Part shown: positions 54,599 through 64,000 of the stretch, piece after piece
Numbering within the stretch: the first letter of the stretch is position 1
How the letters are laid out: the number at the start of each line of letters is the position of its first letter
Assembly (NCBI RefSeq): GCF_001889545.1
Contig: NZ_CP018194.1
Span: forward strand, 904,501 to 968,500
DNA length: 64,000 nt
DNA from: Granulibacter bethesdensis
Lineage (GTDB): Bacteria; Pseudomonadota; Alphaproteobacteria; Acetobacterales; Acetobacteraceae
Direction: 5' to 3'
Made by a program: the position numbers and the translations under genes
The notes under the pieces: generated by a model
What the model saw: only the letters and a program-made list of their open reading frames with translations
What the model was told of the DNA's origin: nothing
Database searches by the model: none

Positions 54599-56149
54599 TT
54601 ATTCCTGTGCGTCTCGGGTCGCAGCGGCAAAGCGGATGGCTTCTTCCGCGGCACGGAACAGGGCGCGGGCTTTCTGCCGGGTTTCCTCGTATTCGGCAGC
54701 GGGATCGCTGTCGGCCACCACCCCGCAGCCCGCCTGCACATGCATCATGCCATCCTTTACCACCGCGGTGCGCAGGCCAATGCAGGTATCCATGGTGCCA
54801 TCAGCCGCGAAATAACCGATGCAGCCAGCGTATATCCCGCGCCGGTCTGGTTCCAGTTCCTCGATGATTTCCATCGCCCGGACTTTTGGTGCCCCGCTCA
54901 GCGTGCCGGCCGGGAATCCGGCACAGAGCGCATCTACCGCATCCAGACCCGCTTTCAGCGTGCCGCGCACTTCGGAGGAAATGTGCATCACATGGCTGAA
55001 CCGCTCGATCACGAAGCTCTCCGTCACCCGTACGCTGCCGAGTTCGGACACGCGGCCCACATCATTGCGACCGAGATCAATCAGCATCAGATGCTCGGCC
55101 CGTTCCTTGGGGTCGGCAAGGAGCTCCTGCTCCAGCGCCTGATCTTCCTGCGGGGTCGCTCCGCGCCGTCTGGTGCCGGCGAGGGGACGGATCGTGACTT
55201 CTCCATCGCGCAGACGGACCATGATTTCCGGGCTGCTGCCCACCACGGCAAAGCCGTCGAAAGCCAGATGATACAGGAACGGAGCGGGGTTGATCCGGCG
55301 CAGTGCCCGATACAGGGCGAGGGGTGGCAGGGAGAACGGTGCAGAGAAGCGCTGGCTCGGCACCACCTGAAACACGTCTCCGGCACGGATGTAGTCGATA
55401 GCCCGCACGACACCGGCCTCGAAATCCTCGCGGCTGATATTGGATGAAGGCTCGATCGTGCCGACGCCATCGCTGCCGCCATCCTGGGGCAGGCCCGTCA
55501 CCATGGCACAGGCGGGCAGGGGACCAGCCAGACGGGTGAGGGCAGCCGTAATTGTTGCGCAGGCCCGCTCATAAGCATCCCTGGCGCTGATATCGGAGCG
55601 CGGGAAGAGAGGTGCCGCGAGGGTCAGGCCATCCTTGACCGTATCGAAAATCGCCATCAGGGAAGGGCGGCCCAGAATGGCTTCCGGCACGTCCAGCACG
55701 GTCTGATTTTTGGTGGGCAGCACTTCCATCTGCCGCACCATGTCATAGCCGAGATAGCCGACCAGCCCGGCTGCCATAGCGGGCAGACCATCCGGGATAT
55801 CCAGCCTGGTCTCGGCGATCAGGCGGCGCAGACTGTCCAGCGGTGTGCCGGGTTCGGGCGTGAATGCTCTGGCGTCGGTCAGGGCGGCCCGGTTGATTTC
55901 AGCCTGACCATTCCGGCACCGCCACAGCAGATCGGGGCGAAGGCCGATAATGGAATACCGCCCGCGTGTGGCGCCTCCCTCGACACTTTCCAGCAGGAAG
56001 GAGTTCGGCTCCCCGTTGGCCAGCTTCAGATAGGCGGAGACCGGCGTTTCCAGATCAGCCACCGCCTGTGCCCAGACCAGCACGCCCTCACCCCGCTCAT
56101 AGGCGGCGTTGACTGTTTCGAAATCCGGGAAAAAAGGCGGGGGCGTCAT
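54599..56149 (-). CDS. trpE: Anthranilate synthase component I
   Basis: TrpE forms anthranilate from chorismate. Visible are the N-terminal feedback-binding segment LLESVEGGATRGRYSIIGL, the chorismate-binding PLAGTRRRGATPQED, LMLIDLGRNDVGRVSE, and the C-terminal YFAADGTMDTCIGLRT and AGCGVVADSDPAAEYEE. It is 516 residues long, not fused to trpG. The ATG overlaps the ppiD stop (ATGA), so transcription probably starts upstream of ppiD. No leader peptide or attenuator can be placed in front of it. Confidence 0.96.
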   Translation of the reverse strand: MTPPPFFPDFETVNAAYERGEGVLVWAQAVADLETPVSAYLKLANGEPNSFLLESVEGGATRGRYSIIGLRPDLLWRCRNGQAEINRAALTDARAFTPEPGTPLDSLRRLIAETRLDIPDGLPAMAAGLVGYLGYDMVRQMEVLPTKNQTVLDVPEAILGRPSLMAIFDTVKDGLTLAAPLFPRSDISARDAYERACATITAALTRLAGPLPACAMVTGLPQDGGSDGVGTIEPSSNISREDFEAGVVRAIDYIRAGDVFQVVPSQRFSAPFSLPPLALYRALRRINPAPFLYHLAFDGFAVVGSSPEIMVRLRDGEVTIRPLAGTRRRGATPQEDQALEQELLADPKERAEHLMLIDLGRNDVGRVSELGSVRVTESFVIERFSHVMHISSEVRGTLKAGLDAVDALCAGFPAGTLSGAPKVRAMEIIEELEPDRRGIYAGCIGYFAADGTMDTCIGLRTAVVKDGMMHVQAGCGVVADSDPAAEYEETRQKARALFRAAEEAIRFAAATRDAQE

Positions 56150-58077
56150 TGTTGCAGTATCCGTTGCAGCAGAGCGTTGTTGACCCGCGCATCGGCTTTG
56201 GACCGCAGCGATGCGAGGAATGTATTTTCCAGATCCTCGGCCAGCCCTTGCGTGATCTGTTCCTGCGCCTGTGAGAAGGCAGCCGGGTCGTCCTTTTCGG
56301 TCGGGCTGAGAATACGGGTCAGGCGGATGACAGCGAAGCCATCCGGCGTGTTCACCATGGTGCTGTCATTGAGCTTCAGGGCAAACAACGCGCGTCTTAT
56401 ATCGGCGCTGACATCGCCGGTTTTGCCTTGACGTGTCAGCAGGGGAATCTGCTTCAGCGTGCCGCCGGAGAGGGTGACGGCATCAGCCACGGACTTTCCT
56501 TCCTGCAGGGCGAGCATGGCGCGGGTGGCGGCCTCTTCCTGGCTGTGGTGGCGTTTGTCCTGTATCCAGTCCGCGGTCACTTCGGCCTTGACTTCGGAGA
56601 AGGGGCGCAGGGCGCCGGGAATAATGTCCTCCACCTGCACGGCGAAATAGGTGGTTGGTCCGGCGGGCGCACCCGGCTGGCTCTGCGGCGTCACGGGCAC
56701 CAGATGCGGCGCATCGCCTTTTTTCATGGAGAACGCAGCGGTGATGAGCGCCTGCTTCAACTGGTCAGAGCCGGGGATGGGGGCCGGGGTGCCTTCACGG
56801 GTATTGCCCTGCATGTCCAGCTGCCCTGAAATCGCTGCCACTGCGTCCGCGTCCGGAAGCTTGTCATCAAGGGTCGATCCCTGAGCGAACGCTTCATCCA
56901 GATGTGCGGAGCGGTCATAAATCTGCTCCATGGCGCGCTGGGTGGAGAGGATCTGTCTGATCTCCTCCTTCATCTCCTCAAAGCTACGATGGGTGGCAGG
57001 CTGGATTTTGCCGACACGCACGATATGCCAGCCGAGCGAATCGTGAACCGGCCCGGCAATCTGATCGGTTTTCGTGGTCTCGAAAGCCAGAGGCATAAGA
57101 TCAGGAAGCGGCAGCTGTTGTCTTGTGATGCCGGCCAGTTCCACCGCGCTGCCGCCATCGGCATTGGCCAGAGCGCTGATTTTTGTCCAGTCAGCCCCAT
57201 TTTTCCATTGCTCGGCCAGCGCTTTGGCCTTTGCTTCATCCGGCACCAGAACGATGCTGACATCCCGCTTTTCCGGTGTGTCGAAATGGCTGCCATTCGT
57301 GTCGTACCAGGCATGGAGGTCTTTTTCCGGTACCTCTATGGCTTTGGCGACCGTTTCCGGGGTCAGGACGATGGCCTTGATCCGGCGGTATTCCGGGGCG
57401 GTATAGCGTGCGGGATGGTTGGCCCAGTAACGCTCCAGTTGCTTGTCAGTCGGCTGGGGCGGGGCAGGTGCTGCGGAGACCGGAATTTCGATCATGTCAC
57501 CGCTGCGTTGCTCCTTCTGCCAGGCGAAGAGCGGAGCCACCAGAATTTTGGGGGCGCTGGCTCCGGCGCGGATCGCGTCCAGAAGCTGGCGTTCCGTCAT
57601 AGTACGCCGCAAATAGGCGACATAGCTGTCTTCCGTCAGACCAACACTGTTCAGAACGGCATTAAAGCGTGCCTGATCAAACTGGCCCTGATCGTTTTTA
57701 AAGGCAGGAATAGCGTAGGTCGCCTGCCGGATATCGGCATCCGGTGTGGTCAGCCCCATTTTTCTGGTCAGGTCATCCAGCACTGTTTCCGTCACCATCT
57801 GCTGCAACGCCTGCTGAGCCACCATTTTGCGCATGTCGGGTGGCACATCCTGCCTTCCCCCGCCCATCTGCTGGCGCACGCGATTCAGCTCTCTCTGATA
57901 GGTGGCCTGAAAAGCCTGAGGTTCGATCCGGCTGCCATTGACGGTGGCGAGTGCGCCGCCCCCGGTGGCCTGGGTCCAGACGTCAGAGAATCCCCATCCC
58001 ACGAAGGCCAGCACCAGAAGGCCGAACAACAGGCGCACTGGCCACGCATTGAGAGAGTTTCGAAAGACAGCGAGCAT
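56146..58077 (-). CDS. ppiD: PpiD-like periplasmic folding chaperone (parvulin-type)
   Basis: The protein is anchored by one N-terminal membrane segment (RLLFGLLVLAFVGWGF, about residues 15-30). A SurA-like N-terminal chaperone region (residues 44-150) follows, then a parvulin peptidyl-prolyl isomerase-like domain (residues about 240-370). It helps fold outer-membrane proteins as they leave the Sec channel. I chose the ATG at 58077, which gives the usual short cytoplasmic start; 58092 and 58116 are in frame. It is first in the ppiD-trpE unit and divergent from tpiA. Confidence 0.88.
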   Translation of the reverse strand: MLAVFRNSLNAWPVRLLFGLLVLAFVGWGFSDVWTQATGGGALATVNGSRIEPQAFQATYQRELNRVRQQMGGGRQDVPPDMRKMVAQQALQQMVTETVLDDLTRKMGLTTPDADIRQATYAIPAFKNDQGQFDQARFNAVLNSVGLTEDSYVAYLRRTMTERQLLDAIRAGASAPKILVAPLFAWQKEQRSGDMIEIPVSAAPAPPQPTDKQLERYWANHPARYTAPEYRRIKAIVLTPETVAKAIEVPEKDLHAWYDTNGSHFDTPEKRDVSIVLVPDEAKAKALAEQWKNGADWTKISALANADGGSAVELAGITRQQLPLPDLMPLAFETTKTDQIAGPVHDSLGWHIVRVGKIQPATHRSFEEMKEEIRQILSTQRAMEQIYDRSAHLDEAFAQGSTLDDKLPDADAVAAISGQLDMQGNTREGTPAPIPGSDQLKQALITAAFSMKKGDAPHLVPVTPQSQPGAPAGPTTYFAVQVEDIIPGALRPFSEVKAEVTADWIQDKRHHSQEEAATRAMLALQEGKSVADAVTLSGGTLKQIPLLTRQGKTGDVSADIRRALFALKLNDSTMVNTPDGFAVIRLTRILSPTEKDDPAAFSQAQEQITQGLAEDLENTFLASLRSKADARVNNALLQRILQQ

Positions 58078-58262
58078 GGGGCAGATATCCATGGAGCGTA
58101 TAAGGGCGGGCACCATAATGCGGCTTGACCGTCAGGGAAATGGTCTCGCTGGTGCTGATAGAGCCGGGCTGTATTTTGCGTCTTGCCCGGAACCGCCTTA
58201 CTGAGAGACCGTCCATGCCGCAGAAAGGCGGTTTTTAGATTTCGGAAGGGTCCCGATACGCC

Positions 58263-59012
58263 ATGCGCCAGCTGATTGCCGGAAACTGGAAAATGAACGG
58301 ACTGCGCAGTACGTCGGAGCCGTTGTTGCAGGCCCTGCGTGATGCGGCTCCTCAGGCTCTCCAAAGTTGCGACATGCTGATCTGCCCGCCTGCGACACTG
58401 ATTGCGCATGCGGCGTCGGTTCTGGCCGGTAGCGGGATTGAGGTCGGGGCACAGGATTGTCATATGGCCTGTTCCGGCGCGCATACGGGCGATCTGTCTG
58501 CGGAAATGCTGGTCGAGGCAGGGGCGCGCTGGGTGATTCTGGGGCATTCGGAGCGCCGCCGCGATCATGGTGAATTGAGTGAAACAGTGCGTGAGAAAGT
58601 GCTGGCAGCCCGCCAGTTCGGTCTGACCCCGATCGTCTGCGTCGGCGAAACAGAGGATGAGCGCGCCTCCGGCCGGGAGACGGAGATTGTTGGCTGGCAG
58701 ATCAAGGGCAGCCTGCCGGACGGTTTTGCAGCGGAGTCGAACAGTGTTATTGCTTACGAGCCGGTCTGGGCCATCGGTACCGGGCGCACGGCGACGGTAG
58801 AGGATGTGGCCATGATGCATGCCTTTATCCGCGAGGAGCTGGTCCGTCAGTTCGGAGAAGCCGGGCGGGGCATCCGGATTTTATATGGCGGCTCGGTCAA
58901 GCCGGAGAATGCGGCCAGCCTGCTGCGCGTGCCGGAGGTTGGTGGTGCGCTGGTCGGTGGCGCGAGCCTGTCGGCACAGGATTTTCTGGCCATTGCCGCG
59001 GCTTCTGCCTGA
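58263..59012 (+). CDS. tpiA: Triosephosphate isomerase
   Basis: TpiA interconverts dihydroxyacetone phosphate and glyceraldehyde-3-phosphate. The opening MRQLIAGNWKMNG carries the substrate Lys, LGHSERR the catalytic His, and VIAYEPVWAIGTG the catalytic Glu; the phosphate loop is in YGGSVKPENAAS. The length of 249 residues is standard. A GGAAGGG precedes the ATG. Order tpiA-secG-pyrG-kdsA is common in alphaproteobacteria. Confidence 0.97.
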   Translation: MRQLIAGNWKMNGLRSTSEPLLQALRDAAPQALQSCDMLICPPATLIAHAASVLAGSGIEVGAQDCHMACSGAHTGDLSAEMLVEAGARWVILGHSERRRDHGELSETVREKVLAARQFGLTPIVCVGETEDERASGRETEIVGWQIKGSLPDGFAAESNSVIAYEPVWAIGTGRTATVEDVAMMHAFIREELVRQFGEAGRGIRILYGGSVKPENAASLLRVPEVGGALVGGASLSAQDFLAIAAASA

Positions 59013-59120
59013 CCGGAAGCCGGCATGCAGGGAGGGCCGGGCATACCGGCATGGGGGATGTCCGCATTTTGCGTAACGGAATGCTTTGCAGAGTCCGGGC
59101 ATATCTGTAGAAACCGCGCC

Positions 59121-59171
59121 GGTTACCCGCTGCGGTCACCCCGTTATGGTCACCCCATTACGGTCACAGGG
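59121..59171. repeat. Degenerate 14-bp tandem repeat upstream of secG
   Basis: GGTTACCCGCTGC, GGTCACCCCGTTAT, GGTCACCCCATTAC and GGTCACAGGG follow each other from 59121, with GGTCAC at 14-bp steps from 59134. It lies in the 270-bp gap between tpiA and secG. It could be a regulator array or a simple slippage repeat. The rest of the gap shows nothing I can support. Confidence 0.6.
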
Positions 59172-59282
59172 CCTTTGTCATGTCGGCATGATGGCTTTGA
59201 AAGACGATCCTCGGCTCTGACCGTGCTATATGGTTGGAACGATCATCTGGAATAACCGGCCTCCGGCCGCGAAAGGCTGCTT

Positions 59283-59684
59283 ATGAATACCGTGCTGCTG
59301 ATAATCCACCTGTTCGTGACTCTGGCGCTGATTGGCGTGGTTCTGATCCAGCGCAGCGAAGGGGGCGGTCTGGGCATTGGCGGCTCTCAGGGAATGGGAT
59401 CGTTCATGAGCGGTCGCGGCACCGCCAATCTGCTGACGCGCACCACGGCGATTCTGGCGACGCTGTTCATGCTGCTTTCCCTGGCGCTTGCGCTGCTCAA
59501 TCGCGGTACGGCGGGTGTCGGCCATTCCGTGCTGTTTGGTCAGGGCACGCCTGCTGCACCTTCCAGCCCGTCATTGCCCGCTGCCCCGCCTGCGCATCCG
59601 GCGGCCGGCAGCCAGCCTGCCGCGCCTGATACAAAAACAGCTGCTCCCCAAACGCCTTCGGCGCCGCAGGTGCCGGCCAATTAA
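59283..59684 (+). CDS. secG: Preprotein translocase subunit SecG
   Basis: SecG is a small membrane subunit of the Sec channel. Two membrane segments (about residues 3-22 and 55-72) flank the conserved LIQRSEGGGLGIGGSQGMG cytoplasmic loop. The C-terminal 50 residues are a Pro/Ala-rich tail without fold, common in alphaproteobacterial SecG. It precedes pyrG with a 65-bp gap. Confidence 0.93.
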   Translation: MNTVLLIIHLFVTLALIGVVLIQRSEGGGLGIGGSQGMGSFMSGRGTANLLTRTTAILATLFMLLSLALALLNRGTAGVGHSVLFGQGTPAAPSSPSLPAAPPAHPAAGSQPAAPDTKTAAPQTPSAPQVPAN

Positions 59685-59743
59685 TGATGAGCGCGTCTCC
59701 TCACGCACTGTATTTGTCCTGTTCCTTTGCCACGGAAGATTGA

Positions 59744-62225
<2,482 letters not shown>

Positions 62226-62264
62226 CGTCAGAGCGCATGATCACGTCACGGGAGGGGAAACAGC

Positions 62265-63092
62265 ATGACAGCCGATAAACCCCTCCGTTACTGGCAGGAT
62301 ATGAGCTGGCCCGAGATCGCCGCCCTTGATAAGGAGGCCGCCATTGCTGTTCTGCCTGTTGCGGCGGTGGAACAGCACGGACCGCATCTGCCATTATGGG
62401 TCGATGCAGCCATTAATGAGGGGCTTCTGAAGCTTGCTCTCGATCGTGTGCCCGATGATATGCAGGTGCTCGCACTGCCGATGCAGGCAGTGGGATGGAG
62501 CGAGGAGCATATCGCCTTTCCCGGTACGCTGACCCTCTCTGCGGATACGCTTTTGGCTGTACTGCGGGATCTGGGGGCCAGTGTGGCGCGTGCCGGGTTC
62601 CGGCGTCTGGTGTTTCTGAATTCCCATGGCGGGCAGCCGCAGATTCTCGATATCGTGGCGCGGGAGCTTCGTATCCGTTTTGGCATGTTCGTCACGGTGT
62701 GTGGCTGGACCAGGCTCGGGGTGCCGGACGGCCTGTTCTCGCCGCTGGAACGGTCGACGGGCATTCATGGGGGGGCGCTGGAAACATCCCTGATGATGCA
62801 TCTGCGGCCCGATCAATTGCGTCTGTCACGGATTGATGATTTCGTGCCGGCGCATCGGGATGATTCTCATCGGCATCTGTCGGCGACAGGACGGATTCCC
62901 TATGCGTGGACAGCACAGGATCTGAATCCCGGCGGAGCATGCGGGGATGCCAGAGCGGCCAGTCCAGAGAAGGGGCGTATTCTGGCCGAGCATCTGGCCA
63001 GCCAGTTTGTCAGCCTGCTGCATGAGATTGAAAAATTCGATCTGGCCCGGTTGCAGGAAGCGATTGATTCATCGCTTGTAAAACGGCAGTGA
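62265..63092 (+). CDS. Creatininase-family amidohydrolase
   Basis: The 275-residue protein has the creatininase fold: the metal-binding VAAVEQHGPHLPLWVDA near residues 31-47, the FLNSHGGQPQIL segment and the second metal region GIHGGALETSLMMHL. Family members hydrolyse creatinine, cyclic amides or, in riboflavin and mycofactocin pathways, related bonds. The substrate here cannot be assigned; no creatine genes adjoin it. It follows kdsA by 39 bp. Confidence 0.88.
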   Translation: MTADKPLRYWQDMSWPEIAALDKEAAIAVLPVAAVEQHGPHLPLWVDAAINEGLLKLALDRVPDDMQVLALPMQAVGWSEEHIAFPGTLTLSADTLLAVLRDLGASVARAGFRRLVFLNSHGGQPQILDIVARELRIRFGMFVTVCGWTRLGVPDGLFSPLERSTGIHGGALETSLMMHLRPDQLRLSRIDDFVPAHRDDSHRHLSATGRIPYAWTAQDLNPGGACGDARAASPEKGRILAEHLASQFVSLLHEIEKFDLARLQEAIDSSLVKRQ

Positions 63093-63158
63093 AACGAAAT
63101 CCGGGACAGGATGTTGTAACCCGGATCGGCCTTACCGGGGCGACACCATCAGGACAGG

Positions 63159-63608
63159 ATGCAGACGATGACGCGGGTTGACAGGAACGGCTTCGATAGG
63201 ACGGGCCGATTCAGGAGCTTCGGCCAGCGCATGGCAGGCATTCTGAGTGTGGCGGGATTGCTGTTGCTGACAGCCTGTTTTCATCATCCGGCGCAGAATT
63301 ACTTCATATTCTTTGCCCCGGATGCGTCTCAACCGAAAGCTGACAGCCTGCCAATTTTGAAAGTGGCGGTGACCTACGCCAAGGATCATCCCGATCAGAA
63401 TATTATTGTGGTCGGCTATACGGACCCTGTCGGCTCGGCCAAGGATAATCATGATCTGTCAGAAGAGCGTGCCGACACTATTCGCAAGGATCTGATCAAG
63501 GCCGGCATTCCGCAGGCCCGGATCACGGCGCGGGGTCATGGACAGACCCAGCCGGAATGGAACAATCAGGAAAGCCGCCGGGTCGAGATCAGATTCGAGC
63601 ACCCCTGA
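63159..63608 (+). CDS. OmpA-family lipoprotein
   Basis: A signal peptide with a lipobox (LLLLTAC) is followed by a peptidoglycan-binding OmpA C-terminal domain. It shows NIIVVGYTDPVGSAKDNHDLSEER (in parts: VVGYTDPVGS and DLSEERAD) and ESRRVEIRFE at the end. The conserved Asp and Arg that contact diaminopimelate are in the TDPVGS and ESRRVEI segments. It would anchor the outer membrane to the cell wall. Starts at 63159 or 63168 are possible. Confidence 0.88.
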   Translation: MQTMTRVDRNGFDRTGRFRSFGQRMAGILSVAGLLLLTACFHHPAQNYFIFFAPDASQPKADSLPILKVAVTYAKDHPDQNIIVVGYTDPVGSAKDNHDLSEERADTIRKDLIKAGIPQARITARGHGQTQPEWNNQESRRVEIRFEHP

Positions 63609-63623
63609 TCAGGAGACGGGATT

Positions 63624-64000
63624 ATGCAGCCGTCTCCCGGTGCGGTTCTGTTTGTCTGTCTGGGTAATATATGCCGTTCTCCATTGGCAGAGGCTGCTTT
63701 TCGGAGGGAGGCTCAGCGTGCCGGCCTGACTGTGGAGATTGATTCTGCCGGGACTGGAGGCTGGCACGCAGGCGAGCCCCCTGATCCTCGTGCCCAGACC
63801 ATAGCGCGGCGTCATGGAGTGGATATTTCAGGCTATCGGGCGAGACAGCTCAGCGCGGATGACTTTAGTCGTTTTACCCATATCATTGCACTGGACCGCG
63901 ATAATCTGGCTGCCTTGCGCCGTTTGCGTCCGAAAGATTCCAGGGCTTCCCTCAGTCTGCTTCTGGATGAAGTGTCTGGAAGAGAGGGCCAGTCTGTCGC
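63624..64000 (+). CDS. Low-molecular-weight protein tyrosine phosphatase (3'-truncated)
   Basis: The reading frame runs off the window end. The first 125 residues show the P-loop VLFVCLGNICRSPLAEAA, with the nucleophile Cys and the Arg of CX5R, followed by DSAGTGGWHAGEPPDPRA typical of the family. Its start has AGGAG upstream and follows the OmpA gene by 15 bp. Such enzymes act in capsule or exopolysaccharide control or in general dephosphorylation. The catalytic Asp region lies beyond the window. Confidence 0.93.
   Translation, partial: MQPSPGAVLFVCLGNICRSPLAEAAFRREAQRAGLTVEIDSAGTGGWHAGEPPDPRAQTIARRHGVDISGYRARQLSADDFSRFTHIIALDRDNLAALRRLRPKDSRASLSLLLDEVSGREGQSV

Overview
The window reads as a stretch of a single alphaproteobacterial chromosome, most likely an acetic acid bacterium (Acetobacteraceae) that can use C1 compounds. 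A Granulibacter-like organism is my best guess, from gene content only. The evidence is: GC-rich coding sequence; a tetrahydromethanopterin/methylofuran C1 cluster (fhcA-D-C); a molybdenum aldehyde dehydrogenase with a triheme cytochrome c of the kind acetic acid bacteria use; an alphaproteobacterial LexA box (GTTC-N7-GTTC); and the alphaproteobacterial gene order comEC, lexA, moeA, moaC, trpCDG. I see no insertion sequence, prophage, CRISPR array, tRNA or rRNA. Layout: 1-4.8 kb holds the end of the fhc operon, four genes each overlapping the next by 4 nt and ending with a glutamine-synthetase-like ligase. 4.8-8.3 kb holds metE behind a clear cobalamin riboswitch. Its divergent neighbour is a DUF1826 gene behind an 18-bp perfect palindrome that looks like a Zur box. 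8.3-12.6 kb holds lactate permease, an aldo/keto reductase, a flavoprotein and an orphan membrane protein. 12.6-16.8 kb is a candidate oxalate-assimilation operon: an OxlT-type antiporter, an AAE3/Pcs60-type oxalyl-CoA synthetase and a PanE-family reductase. 17-21.8 kb holds a DedA-family protein and the aldehyde dehydrogenase operon. 21.8-28.4 kb holds galM, an AsmA protein, zwf, a glutathione transferase, a PmtA-like methyltransferase and rpmG. 28.5-39.9 kb is a long minus-strand housekeeping run: pyrB, a redoxin, a dihydroorotase-like gene, plsY, dprA, topA, rnr and an S41 protease. 40-43.5 kb holds a LysR regulator divergent from a formate-dehydrogenase-like molybdoenzyme. 43.5-58.1 kb holds gltX and comEC, then the minus-strand run ppiD, trpE, DUF488, a TPR/glycosyltransferase protein, trpG, trpD, trpC, moaC, moeA, lexA. 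58.2-64 kb holds tpiA, secG, pyrG, kdsA, a creatininase-family protein, an OmpA-like lipoprotein and the start of a low-molecular-weight phosphatase. The most interesting points are as follows. The oxalate operon may feed oxalate carbon into glyoxylate through oxalyl-CoA. Two genes directly downstream of pyrB encode proteins that have lost catalytic residues: a Bcp-like redoxin without either cysteine, and a dihydroorotase without its HxH metal ligands. The metE/DUF1826 region carries both a B12 and a probable zinc control element. The GS-like ligase in the fhc operon may act on the glutamate-rich cofactor that Fhc uses. The trp operon is interrupted by two unrelated genes. C1 genes recur through the window (fhc at one end, an Fdh-like enzyme at 41 kb, oxalate/formate exchange at 16 kb), but whether they are co-regulated cannot be seen here. 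All functions are assigned by reading motifs and gene order. No database search was possible.
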